Part shown: positions 16,953 through 25,540 of the stretch, one piece after another
Layout: every line of letters begins with the position of its first letter
How positions within the stretch are numbered: the first letter of the stretch is position 1
Assembly (NCBI GenBank): GCA_031425695.1
Contig: JANPJV010000185.1
Span: 1 to 64,000 of the forward strand
DNA from: JANPJV01 sp031425695
GTDB taxonomy: Bacteria; Pseudomonadota; Gammaproteobacteria; Xanthomonadales; SZUA-5
Reading direction: 5' to 3'
DNA length: 64,000 nucleotides
The notes under the pieces: model-generated
What the model was told of the DNA's origin: nothing
The model's input: the letters and a program-made list of their open reading frames with translations, nothing else
Databases searched by the model: none
Position numbers and translations under genes: made by a program

Positions 16953-17807
16953 ATGAAAGGGTTGCGAGAGATCACGCTGGGGGCGTGTTTGTTGGCAGTG
17001 TCGAGTGCGGCCCCGGCGGCCGCCTACTTGCGCGTCTTGTCCTGGAACACCTTGCACGCGGGCTACGCCAATTCGACCGACTGGCCCGGCTACGCGGCGC
17101 AGGCTTGGAACGATTTCGGTACCACCGCCGCCGCGGCCAACGGCGTCGATGTGATCTTCGCCCAGGAGGTGATGTACGACACCGCCGCGGCGAGCCTCGC
17201 GAGCGCGCTCACCGCCATCAGCGGCGTGACCTGGGATTACCGGGTGACCGCGGCCATCGGGCGCAGCAGCTACAAGGAACGCTACGCGGTCCTGTTCCGA
17301 ACCGACCGCGTGACCCTGCTCTCCTCGACGGTGTGGGTCGATACCGGCGACAAATTCGAGCGCGAGCCGCAGATCGTCAAGCTGCGCCAGATCCAGACCG
17401 GCGAGGACTTTACCTTCATCAACTGGCACACGATCTTCGGCGAGACCGCCGAGCGCCAGGCCGAGATCGCGGCGATCTCTTCGGTGTTCAGCTCGGTGCA
17501 GTCGGGCAGCAGCTCGGACCAGGACGTGATCCTGCTCGGCGACCACAATCGCGACTCCACTTCGCCGTGGTGGGCGAACCTGACCGCGGTGTCGCCCGTC
17601 GTCAGCTATCGCGTGAATGACCTGACTTCGATCAATACCAGCTGCGCGTTTGCCAGTGCCTACGACCATTTCTGGTTCCAGGCCAGCTACGTGAGCGAGT
17701 ACTCGAGCTCGGGCCGTGACTACGCCGCCAGCATGTGCGTGCTGCGCGACTTGTCCGACCATGCGCCGGTGTTCCTCAATCTGTATTCGAGCTCCGACAC
17801 CGATTGA
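16953..17807 (+). CDS. Exported endonuclease/exonuclease/phosphatase-fold protein
   Basis: This 284-residue protein carries a signal peptide (about 1-24, ending APAAA) and the EEP (DNase I/sphingomyelinase) fold motifs in order: LSWNTLH, IFAQEV, the Tyr-Arg region, INWHT, LLGDHNRDS and the C-terminal SDHAPV. All metal and catalytic residues (Asn, Glu, His, Asp-His-Asn, Asp-His) look intact, so it is probably a Mg-dependent phosphodiesterase acting in the periplasm or outside. Whether the substrate is nucleic acid or a phospholipid cannot be decided. Its stop (TGA) overlaps the ATG of the next gene. Confidence 0.85.
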   Translation: MKGLREITLGACLLAVSSAAPAAAYLRVLSWNTLHAGYANSTDWPGYAAQAWNDFGTTAAAANGVDVIFAQEVMYDTAAASLASALTAISGVTWDYRVTAAIGRSSYKERYAVLFRTDRVTLLSSTVWVDTGDKFEREPQIVKLRQIQTGEDFTFINWHTIFGETAERQAEIAAISSVFSSVQSGSSSDQDVILLGDHNRDSTSPWWANLTAVSPVVSYRVNDLTSINTSCAFASAYDHFWFQASYVSEYSSSGRDYAASMCVLRDLSDHAPVFLNLYSSSDTD

Positions 17808-19513
17808 TGGTGCGACGGGCTTGGGGCAGGGCGCTCCTGGCTGGCACCTTGGTGCTGGCCGGGTCCTGGTGGGGATGGGAGCGCTCGACGACCGCACCCG
17901 ACTCGGTGCCAATGGCGGCGTCGCGCGGAGCCGTGGCGCCGGTCGTTGCGCTCGACGGCGCCCCGGCGGCATCCACCACTGATTCGGAGCAACCCGCGCC
18001 TTCGGGTATCGAGATCCAGCTGCTCCCCGACGGCGTGGTCGGCGCGCGCGCCGACTCTGTGCGCATCGGCCTGGCGCAGATCTCTGCGGAAGACGCGCGG
18101 GTCTACCAGGAATGGCTCGATGGTGGTTCGCAGGGCGCCGGGCCCGCCGAGCGCTCCGAGCTCGCAACCGTGGAACGTTGGGCGCCAGCCACCGCCACGC
18201 GCAATCCCGATGGCAGCGTGAGTGTCGGCCCGCTAGCCCTGCCTTTCGCCGATCGCTACGACCTGCAGGCGCGAGGCGACGACGCCCTGCATTTCTGGCT
18301 GGCCGCGTTCACCGCGCCGGCGCCGCCGGCCACGATCAGCCCGACCATCGCCGCCGGGCTGCGCATCCAGCACGGGTTGCCGCCGGGCAGCGCGGCGCGC
18401 GTGCTGCTGCGGCGAGTCGGTGAGCCGCAGGACGCGCCCCGGTGGCAGCACTTGTTGGCGCGCGAAGCGCCGGCGCTGCTCGCGGCAATGAATGACAGCG
18501 CGCTCACCGTCGCGCCTGGACAGGTGCTCGCGCCGCTGCCGCCCGGACCGCTGACCGTGATTCTCGAGGTCGACGGTGTCGAAGCGCAGCGGCTGGCGGT
18601 GCAGCTCGCCGCCGGTGCGATCTCCGACGTCAGGTTCGATCCGCTGGTGGCTGAAGCCGTGCGCTCGCTCAGCATCGATCTCGAAATGACCTTCCAGGTC
18701 GAAGGCACGCGTGAACCGATTGGGCAGGTCAAGGCCGTCACCGAGACCGCGAACGGCGAGGTCGCGCGCGAGAGCGATGAGCGCGGTCGCGTGCTGTTCG
18801 AGAACCTGGATCGCCAGCGGCAAGCCCGCTTCAACCTCAGCTTTCCGCGTGCCGAAGGCGGGCTGCCCAGCTGGCCGGAACAGCGCGCGCTCGAGCTCGA
18901 TCTCGATACGCTGGCCCAGGCTGCCACTGCTTCACCCGCGGCCGGAAAGCGCATGCGCGTGAGCAAGACCGTCGAGCTGCGCCCGCTTCAGTGGCTGCTC
19001 GCGAGCGTGGGCGGATTCCCGCTCACCACGCAACGCAGCGTCGGCGATCCGTGGCCGATCTTCGTGCTGCAACGGGAGCAGGACGGCCTGTGGGCCGACG
19101 TCTCAGCCGACTACTTCCTGACCGTTCCCGAGGGGCTCGCGGTATCGATCGAATCCTCGGGCAGCTTTCGCGTCGCAGCCGTGCACCGACCCTGGAGCGT
19201 CCACTACTCGACTGCCGCCGATAACCGCCGTCCGAACGCCGACGGGCGCTATCGCGTCGAACTCGACCGGCTGCCCGGACGCGCCGTCGAGCTCACCGTC
19301 CTGCACCAGGGCCGCACCCTCGCGCACGCGCCGATCGATGTGCGCGGACCGATCCGCGGCATGCCGGATCCCAGTTTGGAAACCGATGCCAGCGGACGCC
19401 TGCAACTGGAAGCGGTTACCGTGCCCAGCGTGCGTGTCGAAGTTCCCGGCTTCGAAGTTGCCGAGGTCCCGCTGCGCGCGGCGTTGACGACGGTGGAGTT
19501 GCAGCGGGAGTAG
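17807..19513 (+). CDS. Exported or membrane-anchored protein of unknown function
   Basis: This 568-residue protein begins with an Arg-rich N-terminus and one hydrophobic helix (about 9-24, ALLAGTLVLAGSWWG), then a low-complexity Ala/Pro/Ser linker. The rest is rich in beta-type segments; the part around residues 285-330 (VKAVTETANGEVARESDERGRVLFENL) looks like a carboxypeptidase-regulatory or bacterial Ig-type repeat, and a similar one is near the C-terminus (TDASGRLQLEAV). No catalytic motif was recognised. Its ATG overlaps the stop of the EEP-family gene (TGATG), which implies translational coupling and a related role at the cell surface. Confidence 0.75.
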   Translation: MVRRAWGRALLAGTLVLAGSWWGWERSTTAPDSVPMAASRGAVAPVVALDGAPAASTTDSEQPAPSGIEIQLLPDGVVGARADSVRIGLAQISAEDARVYQEWLDGGSQGAGPAERSELATVERWAPATATRNPDGSVSVGPLALPFADRYDLQARGDDALHFWLAAFTAPAPPATISPTIAAGLRIQHGLPPGSAARVLLRRVGEPQDAPRWQHLLAREAPALLAAMNDSALTVAPGQVLAPLPPGPLTVILEVDGVEAQRLAVQLAAGAISDVRFDPLVAEAVRSLSIDLEMTFQVEGTREPIGQVKAVTETANGEVARESDERGRVLFENLDRQRQARFNLSFPRAEGGLPSWPEQRALELDLDTLAQAATASPAAGKRMRVSKTVELRPLQWLLASVGGFPLTTQRSVGDPWPIFVLQREQDGLWADVSADYFLTVPEGLAVSIESSGSFRVAAVHRPWSVHYSTAADNRRPNADGRYRVELDRLPGRAVELTVLHQGRTLAHAPIDVRGPIRGMPDPSLETDASGRLQLEAVTVPSVRVEVPGFEVAEVPLRAALTTVELQRE

Positions 19514-19525
19514 CAGGGGCTTGTG

Positions 19526-19638
19526 GTGGGTCTGCGCTGCGCGCGGACGCTCTTTTCCCCGGGATCAAAGCGTCCGCGCACAGCGCAGACCCACCAAAGG
19601 CACCGAGATCAAAGCGTCCGCGCACACCGGAGGCCCAC
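19526..19638. repeat. Family H REP cluster (A-like ends, different core)
   Basis: The forward arm is GTGGGTCTGCGCTGCGCGCG + GACGCT, with two inverted arms at 19569 and 19613. The head (GTGGGT) and tail (GGACGCT) are those of family A, but the palindromic core differs (CTGCGCTGCGCG in place of TCGGACCTTGTCCGA). Confidence 0.8.
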
Positions 19639-19652
19639 CAAAACCAGGCGGC

Positions 19653-20567
19653 TCACCCCGCCTTGATCCACCCCGCCGCTATCCGCCCGACTTCGGCAAG
19701 GACGGCGTCGTCTTCGGGCCGCATCTTTTCGTGGTGGCCGTCCGCTTCGAAGTACGCCGCAATCACGATCGGCTTGCGCTCAGGAAGCCAGACCACGGCG
19801 ACGTCGTTGTGCTTGTTGGGCATCTTTTCCGACACCGCGGTGCCGGTCTTGTCGCCGGCCTTCCAGTCGGCCGGCAGCCCGGCGCGGATGCGCTTCATGC
19901 CGGTGGTGGTGGCGATCATCCATTCGGCCAGGCGCTCGCGGGAGGCTGGCGTGAGCAGCTTGCCGCTCATCATCCGCGCGACCAGCTCGGCCATCGCGCG
20001 TGGCGTGGTGGTGTCGCGCTCCTCGTCGCCGGTGACCAGGTTCATCGCCGGCTCCATGCGGTCGATGCGGGTAACCTTGTCGCCCATGGCGCGAAACAGC
20101 TCAGTCACCGCCTGCGGTCCGCCGAGCTTGGTGATCAGCAGGTTCGCCGCCACGTTGTCGCTGGTTTTCTGCGCCGCTTCGGCGAGATCGCCAATGCGCA
20201 TGCGGCCCGCTTTCAAATGCTCGGTGGTGACCGGCGCATGCGCGACCATGTCCTTTTCGCCGTACTCGAGAAAATCATCGAGAGACAGGCGACCGCCATC
20301 GGCCTCGCGCAGGACCGCTGCGGCCAGCGGCAGCTTGAAGGTCGAGCACAGGCCGAAGCGCTGGTCCGAGCGGCGGCCCAGCTCGCGACCGGTGCCATCC
20401 AGCATATGTACGCCAAGCCGCCCGCCGGACAGGCGTTCGGCCTCGGCCAGTGCATCGTCGAATTGCTGGCTTGCGCCCGGCGCCGTGGCCCGGGCACCCA
20501 GGCCGAGGCTGAGCCCGGCCATGCCGAGCGCCACCAGAAGGCTGCGCCGCTGCAGATTGGTATTCAT
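19653..20567 (-). CDS. Class A beta-lactamase
   Basis: This 304-residue serine hydrolase would inactivate beta-lactam antibiotics in the periplasm. The class A motifs are complete: Ser75-Thr-Phe-Lys78 (Ambler S70xxK), Ser136-Asp-Asn (SDN), Glu172...Asn176 (ExxxN of the omega loop) and Lys240-Thr-Gly (KTG). A Cys precedes the catalytic Ser (CSTFK), as in Stenotrophomonas L2 and several carbapenemases, but no partner Cys follows KTG. The signal region QRRSLLVALGMAGLSLGLG has twin arginines, compatible with Tat export. No ampR-like regulator is adjacent. It is probably an intrinsic chromosomal enzyme; the resistance spectrum cannot be predicted. Confidence 0.92.
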   Translation of the reverse strand: MNTNLQRRSLLVALGMAGLSLGLGARATAPGASQQFDDALAEAERLSGGRLGVHMLDGTGRELGRRSDQRFGLCSTFKLPLAAAVLREADGGRLSLDDFLEYGEKDMVAHAPVTTEHLKAGRMRIGDLAEAAQKTSDNVAANLLITKLGGPQAVTELFRAMGDKVTRIDRMEPAMNLVTGDEERDTTTPRAMAELVARMMSGKLLTPASRERLAEWMIATTTGMKRIRAGLPADWKAGDKTGTAVSEKMPNKHNDVAVVWLPERKPIVIAAYFEADGHHEKMRPEDDAVLAEVGRIAAGWIKAG

Positions 20568-20686
20568 CTGCCTCACTCCAGATAACGGGATGCGCAACTC
20601 TATCTCTGACCGCAGGGCCACGCGCGGGCGAGTCGGAGCAATCCGCGGGCACCGTCAGGGAGTGCAAGTCATCAGCACTCAAAACC

Positions 20687-20776
20687 GTGGGAGCGGCGAT
20701 GGCCGCGATGCTCATGCTGTTCCTATTCGGGATGAGAGGCCCGGCAAAAAACCATCGCAGCGATGGCTGCCCCCAC
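20687..20776. repeat. Family D REP doublet
   Basis: Arms GTGGGAGCGGCGATGGCCGC and the inverse GCAGCGATGGCTGCCCCCAC enclose about 40 bases. It lies between the divergent beta-lactamase and molybdenum-hydroxylase operon, 60 bases before the latter's start, so it may overlap its promoter or leader. Confidence 0.85.
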
Positions 20777-20836
20777 ATGAAAAATCATTCAAACTCTGCT
20801 CTACGAAGCGCACGCTCACAGTCCCGAGGACGCACC

Positions 20837-21298
20837 ATGGCTTACACGCTCAAGGTCAACGGCAAGACCCATGAAGTGGAGGCGGATGCCGACACGCCGC
20901 TGCTGTGGGCGTTGCGCGATACGCTCCGGTTGACGGGGACCAAGTACGGGTGCGGCATTGCCCAGTGCGGGGCGTGCACGGTGTACCTCGATGGCCAGCC
21001 GCTGCGTGCCTGCTCGCTGCCGATCTCCGCGGTCGGCAAGCATGAGATCACCACGATCGAGGCACTGGAAGGCGCCGAGGCGCGTGCGGTACAGGCGGCG
21101 TGGGCCGCGCTCGACGTGCCGCAGTGTGGTTATTGCCAGTCTGGCCAGATCATGAGTGCGGTGGCGCTGCTCAAGGTGGTCAAGAAGCCGAGCGACCGCG
21201 ACATCGACCTCGCCATGAACGGCAATCTCTGTCGTTGCGCCACCTATGTGCGCATCCGCGCAGCCATCCATTCTGCCGCTGCTGCGCTGGAGGCCTGA
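20837..21298 (+). CDS. 2Fe-2S subunit of a molybdenum hydroxylase (IorA-like)
   Basis: This 153-residue protein carries two 2Fe-2S clusters and passes electrons from the Mo subunit to an acceptor. The N-terminal plant-type cluster (CGIAQCGACTVYLDGQPLRAC) and the C-terminal helical cluster (CGYCQSGQ...CRCATYVR) are both complete. It resembles isoquinoline 1-oxidoreductase alpha chains and other small-subunit aldehyde/xanthine dehydrogenase types. It is the first gene of a three-gene operon with the Mo subunit (3 bases on) and a di-haem cytochrome. Confidence 0.93.
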   Translation: MAYTLKVNGKTHEVEADADTPLLWALRDTLRLTGTKYGCGIAQCGACTVYLDGQPLRACSLPISAVGKHEITTIEALEGAEARAVQAAWAALDVPQCGYCQSGQIMSAVALLKVVKKPSDRDIDLAMNGNLCRCATYVRIRAAIHSAAAALEA

Positions 21299-21301
21299 GC
21301 C

Positions 21302-23473
21302 ATGGCTGATCATCCGCTGCCGCTGTCCCGCCGCGCCCTACTGAAAGGCGCCGCCGGCCTGGTCGTCGGGGTGTTCCTGGCGCCGGGTGCCAAGCTCGCG
21401 CAAGCGGCGTCGCCCGCTGCCGCTGGCCCGTTTGCCCCGAATGCGTTCATCCGCGTCGGCACCGACAATCGGGTGACCGTGCTGGTCAAGCACATCGAGT
21501 TCGGCCAGGGCCCGTTTACTGGGCTTTCGACGCTGGTCGCCGAGGAGATGGACGCCGACTGGGCGCAGATGCGCGCGGAGCATGCGCCCGCGAATCCTGC
21601 CCTCTACAACAATCTCGCATTCGGGCCGATGCAGGGCACCGGCGGCTCGACGGCGATCGCCAATTCCTACGAGCAGATGCGCAAGGCCGGTGCGACCGCG
21701 CGCGCCATGCTGGTCGAAGCGGCCGCGCAACGCTGGAAGGTGCCGGCCGGCGAGATCACCGTCAGCAACGGCGTGGTCGCGCACGCGGCCTCTGGTCACG
21801 AGGCGCGTTTCGGCGAACTGGCTGAAGACGCCGCGAAGCTGCCAGTGCCATCCGACGTCAAGCTCAAGGATCCTGCCGACTTCAAGCTGATCGGACGCGA
21901 AGGCAAGGTCCGGCGGCTGGACACCGGGGCGAAGTCGAACGGCGCGGCACGCTTCACGATCGATGTCTATGCGCCCGAAATGCTCACCGTGGTGATCGCG
22001 CACGCGCCCAGCTTCGGGGCCAAGGTTGCCGCCTTCGACGACAAGGCCGCGCTTGGCGTTCGCGGCGTGGTGGCGGTCAAGCAGGTGCCGAGCGGGATCG
22101 CGGTCTACGCAGACGGCATGTGGCCGGCGCTGAAAGCACGCAGCCTGCTCGACGTCAGCTGGGACGAGTCCGCGGCGGAGCAGCGCAGCAGTGCACAGAT
22201 GCTCGACCAGTATCGGACCAGCGCGGGCAAGCCCGGCGTGGTGGCCGCGGGCCATGGCGATGTCGCCAAGGGCCTGGAAAAGGCAACCAAGACCTTTACC
22301 CGCGACTACAGCTTTCCCTATCTCGCGCACGCGCCGATGGAGCCGCTCGATGGCTTCCTGCACTGGGACGGCAAAACCGCCAGGGCCGCGTTTGGTTGCC
22401 AGTTCCCCAGCATCGACCAGCCCACGATTGCCGCCGTGCTCGGTATCGAGCCGGCTGCCGTCGAGATCGAGATCCTGCTCGCCGGCGGCAGCTTCGGGCG
22501 GCGCGCGCAGCCAGAGGGCGATTTTGCGGCCGAGCTCGCTCAGGTGGCCAAGGCCTTCGGTCCGACCCGTCCGGTCAAGCTGGTATGGACGCGCGAGGAC
22601 GACCTCACCGGCGGCCGCTATCGGCCGCTGTTCCTGCACCGCATGCAGGCCGGCATCGCGGACGACAAGATCGTCGCCTGGAAAAATACGATCGTCGGTG
22701 CCTCCTTCGCGAAGGGCACGCCGATGGAACCGATGATGGTGAAGGGTGGCGTCGACTCGACCATGGTCGAAGGCGCGACCGAGCTGCCCTACGCGCTCGA
22801 AAATTTCTCCTGTGAGCTGCACATCGAGGACAGCGGCGTGCCCGGGCTGTGGTGGCGCTCGGTCGGCAGCACCCACACCGCGTATGCGGTCGAGTGCTTC
22901 GTCGATGAGCTGCTGCAGGCGCAGGGCCTGGATCCGATCGAGGGCCGCATCGCGCTGCTGGGCGACGACGCGCGCTATGCCGGCGTGCTCCGCGAGGTCG
23001 CCAAGCTGGCGGACTGGAAAGGTCCCGAAGTCCGCGCAGGACGTGCGCGCGGCGTCGCCGTCGCCAAGTCATTCGGTACCTATGTTGCCCAGATTGCAGA
23101 AGTCTCGATGGCCGAGAATGGCGAGCCGCGCGTCCACAAGGTCTGGTGTGCAGTGGACTGCGGAGTGGTGGTCAACCCGGACATCGTGCGCGCACAGATG
23201 GAAGGCGGCATCGGCTACGGGCTTGGCGCGGTGCTGTATGGGGAGATACGGCTCGACTACGGACGCCCGGTGCAGAAGAATTTCGACGGCTATCGCTGCC
23301 TGCGCATCCAGGAGATGCCTGCGGTGGAAGTCGTAATCGTCAAATCAGCCGCGCCACCGACCGGTGTCGGCGAGCCTGGTGTCCCGCCGATCGGCCCGGC
23401 AGTCGCCAATGCCATCGGTCGCCTCGGCCGCGAACGGCCCAGCCAGTTGCCGATCGTCCCGGGAGCCGTGTGA
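21302..23473 (+). CDS. Molybdopterin-binding subunit of a xanthine-dehydrogenase-family enzyme (IorB-like)
   Basis: This 723-residue catalytic subunit hydroxylates an aldehyde or N-heterocycle using a Mo-cytosine-dinucleotide cofactor. It begins with a Tat-type signal (SRRALLKGAAGLVVGVFLAPG), so the enzyme is probably periplasmic. Cofactor-binding segments are visible: GQGPFTGLSTLVAEEMDADW, GTGGSTAIANSYEQMRKAGA, LAHAPMEPLDGFL, GGSFGRRAQPEGDF and, near the end, GVGEPGVPPIGPA with the catalytic Glu. The substrate is unknown; isoquinoline is only the name of the best-studied relative. Its stop codon TGA overlaps the ATG of the cytochrome gene. Confidence 0.92.
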   Translation: MADHPLPLSRRALLKGAAGLVVGVFLAPGAKLAQAASPAAAGPFAPNAFIRVGTDNRVTVLVKHIEFGQGPFTGLSTLVAEEMDADWAQMRAEHAPANPALYNNLAFGPMQGTGGSTAIANSYEQMRKAGATARAMLVEAAAQRWKVPAGEITVSNGVVAHAASGHEARFGELAEDAAKLPVPSDVKLKDPADFKLIGREGKVRRLDTGAKSNGAARFTIDVYAPEMLTVVIAHAPSFGAKVAAFDDKAALGVRGVVAVKQVPSGIAVYADGMWPALKARSLLDVSWDESAAEQRSSAQMLDQYRTSAGKPGVVAAGHGDVAKGLEKATKTFTRDYSFPYLAHAPMEPLDGFLHWDGKTARAAFGCQFPSIDQPTIAAVLGIEPAAVEIEILLAGGSFGRRAQPEGDFAAELAQVAKAFGPTRPVKLVWTREDDLTGGRYRPLFLHRMQAGIADDKIVAWKNTIVGASFAKGTPMEPMMVKGGVDSTMVEGATELPYALENFSCELHIEDSGVPGLWWRSVGSTHTAYAVECFVDELLQAQGLDPIEGRIALLGDDARYAGVLREVAKLADWKGPEVRAGRARGVAVAKSFGTYVAQIAEVSMAENGEPRVHKVWCAVDCGVVVNPDIVRAQMEGGIGYGLGAVLYGEIRLDYGRPVQKNFDGYRCLRIQEMPAVEVVIVKSAAPPTGVGEPGVPPIGPAVANAIGRLGRERPSQLPIVPGAV

Positions 23474-24078
23474 TGCGCATCCTGATCCTGCTGTGTGGCC
23501 TGCTCTGCACCTTCTCCGTCGCCGCCGAGACGGGCGACGCGCCGCAAACGCCGCCGCCGCATCTGAAGGCACCTGACGACTTCGCGCAGATCACCGATGC
23601 CAAGGCCCGCTCGATTGCGCTGTTCGCGGAGGCGACCAAGGTCATCACCCATCCGCGCTGCCTCAACTGCCATCCCAAGGACGAGCGTCCGACCCAGAAA
23701 GACAGCCTGCAACCGCACCAGCCCTGGGTGGTGCGGGGCAGCGACGGCCACGGTGCGCCAGGCATGCGCTGCCACACTTGTCATCACGATGAGAACTTCG
23801 ATCCGGCGGGCGTCCCTGGCCACCCGAAGTGGGCGCTCGCGCCCGCGTCGATGGCCTGGCAGGGCAAGACCGCGGGCGAAATCTGCTCGCAGCTGCTAGA
23901 CGAGAAGCGCAACGGCGGCATGGACCACGCCGAGCTGATCCACCACATGGCCGAAGACTCACTGGTCGGCTGGGGCTGGGCGCCCGGCAGCGGACGCGAG
24001 CCCGTACCCGGCACGCAGGCCGCTTTCGGTGCCCTCATCCGCGCCTGGATCGAGAGCGGCGCGCACTGCCCGGAGTAG
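23473..24078 (+). CDS. Exported di-haem c-type cytochrome, partner of the Mo hydroxylase
   Basis: This 201-residue protein has a signal peptide (LILLCGLLCTFSVAAE) and two CxxCH haem-binding motifs, CLNCH (about residue 63) and CHTCH (about 97). A further His cluster (CHTCHHDEN, HAELIHHMAED) could supply distal ligands. The overlap with the Mo-subunit gene (TGATG) and the shared periplasmic location indicate that it takes electrons from the hydroxylase and delivers them to the respiratory chain. This replaces the FAD subunit of cytosolic xanthine dehydrogenases. Confidence 0.85.
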   Translation: MRILILLCGLLCTFSVAAETGDAPQTPPPHLKAPDDFAQITDAKARSIALFAEATKVITHPRCLNCHPKDERPTQKDSLQPHQPWVVRGSDGHGAPGMRCHTCHHDENFDPAGVPGHPKWALAPASMAWQGKTAGEICSQLLDEKRNGGMDHAELIHHMAEDSLVGWGWAPGSGREPVPGTQAAFGALIRAWIESGAHCPE

Positions 24079-24093
24079 CTCTTGTGCGCCGTT

Positions 24094-24118
24094 GTGGGTC
24101 CGGACCTCGTCCGCACGC
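24094..24118 (+). repeat. Family A REP single, decayed arm
   Basis: GTGGGTCCGGACCTCGTCCG followed by CACGC is a single arm with mismatches, about 15 bases after the cytochrome gene and directly before a family E element. Confidence 0.7.
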
Positions 24119-24138
24119 CTCCTTCCGCCGGCGTTCGC

Positions 24139-24215
24139 GAGGGTGGCGCTCCCACGCCGCCCCCTTGCCTGACCACGCTGAGCTTCGAGGCGCCGGCGCA
24201 GGAGCGCCGCCCTCC
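24139..24215. repeat. Family E REP doublet
   Basis: Arms GAGGGTGGCGCTCCCACGCC and GGCGCAGGAGCGCCGCCCTC are inverted across about 35 bases. It lies in the gap before the HD-GYP gene. Confidence 0.75.
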
Positions 24216-24307
24216 ATCAAGTTGATCGCGCAACCGACTACGTCGCCAGCCCCAAGCCGTGGCATGCTTGATCGGCGCGCGTTCGCGCCGGAGGCGTAGT
24301 TGCGTCA

Positions 24308-25540
24308 ATGGAATTGGACGAGCTCAAAGTGACGATTGATGAGCTGACGCCGGGGATGTTCGTCTCGCGGTTGGATCGGCCCTGGATCGGGACCAAGTTC
24401 CCGTTGCAGGGGCTCAGGATCAGCAGCCAGGAAGAGATCGAGGCGCTGCGGGCTTACTGTCATTTCGTCTTCATCGATGTGCAAAAGGGTCAGGTCCCGA
24501 AGCAGCGTGGCCTGCTGCAGCGCCTGGGCTATGGGCGCCTCGTTCACCATGGCCGGCCGGCCCCGCCGGCAACCGTACACCCAAATGATGTCCCGCTCGG
24601 CGAAGAGCTGCCGCACGCGCGCAAGGCGTGGGACGACGTGCGCGCGCTGGCGTCGAACTTCATCGACGACGTACGCGCCGGGCGCCGGCTCAGCGCCGAC
24701 GACCTCGGCGGCGCCATGGAGCCGATCGTCGCCAGCGTGATCCGCAACGCCGACGCCTTCTTCTGGCTGGAGGCGCTGCGGCGGCGGGATGCCTACAGCT
24801 ACAGTCATTCGGTGAACTGCTGCGCGCTGGTGGTGAGCTTTGGCCGCCATCTCGGCTTTCCGCGCGCGATGCTGGTCGACCTGGCCAGCGCCGGCATGCT
24901 CATGGACATCGGCAAGGCCGCGCTGCCGGAAGAATTGCTCGGTCGTGCAGGGCCTCCGATCAAGGAAGAGACCACACTCATCCAGTCGCACGTCGGCCAC
25001 AGTGTCGCCATGCTGGAGCAGGCGGGGATTCGCGACCCGGAGATCATCGAAATGATCGAAAACCATCACGAGCGCCACGATGGTTCCGGCTACCCGCGAA
25101 AGCTGTTCGGTTCGCAGATCCCGTTGACCTCGCGCATGCTGGGCCTGGTCGATACCTTCGATGCGCTCTCCAGCGAGCGCCCGCACCAAAAGGCGATGAA
25201 CAAGCACGAAGTGCTGCAATGGCTGTACCGTCATCGCGATGGCTTGTTCCAGGCCGACTTGATCGAGCAGTTCAGCCAGACCCTCGGGGTCTACCCGACC
25301 GGATCGCTGGTCCAGCTGTCCTCTGGAGAGGTTGCCGTGGTCATGGCGCAGAACCCGGCGCGCCGGCTGTTCCCGCGGGTGACCGTGCTCACCCGCCAGG
25401 ACAAGACCCTGGACTCCACCTTCATGCAGGTCGACCTCTGGAGCCTCGGCAGCAACGAGGATCCGACGAAGCGCGTTTGGATCGAGCGCGCGCTGCCGCC
25501 TGGCGCCTTTGGTCTCGATCCGACCGAACTTTTCCTGTGA
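24308..25540 (+). CDS. HD-GYP domain protein with N-terminal DUF3391, variant active site
   Basis: This 410-residue protein belongs to the family of cyclic-di-GMP phosphodiesterases. DUF3391 covers about residues 1-130, and the HD-GYP domain about 145-320. HHERHDGSGYP and VDTFDAL (metal and GYP residues) are intact, and the early His in YSHSVNCCAL is present. The HD dyad itself reads MDIGK (Met199-Asp200) instead of HDIGK, so one metal-binding His is lost. The enzyme may bind c-di-GMP or its partner without efficient hydrolysis, or use a changed metal site. It overlaps the EAL gene by four bases (GTGA). Confidence 0.88.
   Translation: MELDELKVTIDELTPGMFVSRLDRPWIGTKFPLQGLRISSQEEIEALRAYCHFVFIDVQKGQVPKQRGLLQRLGYGRLVHHGRPAPPATVHPNDVPLGEELPHARKAWDDVRALASNFIDDVRAGRRLSADDLGGAMEPIVASVIRNADAFFWLEALRRRDAYSYSHSVNCCALVVSFGRHLGFPRAMLVDLASAGMLMDIGKAALPEELLGRAGPPIKEETTLIQSHVGHSVAMLEQAGIRDPEIIEMIENHHERHDGSGYPRKLFGSQIPLTSRMLGLVDTFDALSSERPHQKAMNKHEVLQWLYRHRDGLFQADLIEQFSQTLGVYPTGSLVQLSSGEVAVVMAQNPARRLFPRVTVLTRQDKTLDSTFMQVDLWSLGSNEDPTKRVWIERALPPGAFGLDPTELFL

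Noticed and set aside
24628..25536. N-terminal extension of the EAL protein by about 300 residues
   Set aside because: This part is an out-of-frame reading of the HD-GYP gene; the GTG at 25537 overlapping the stop gives a sensible start.
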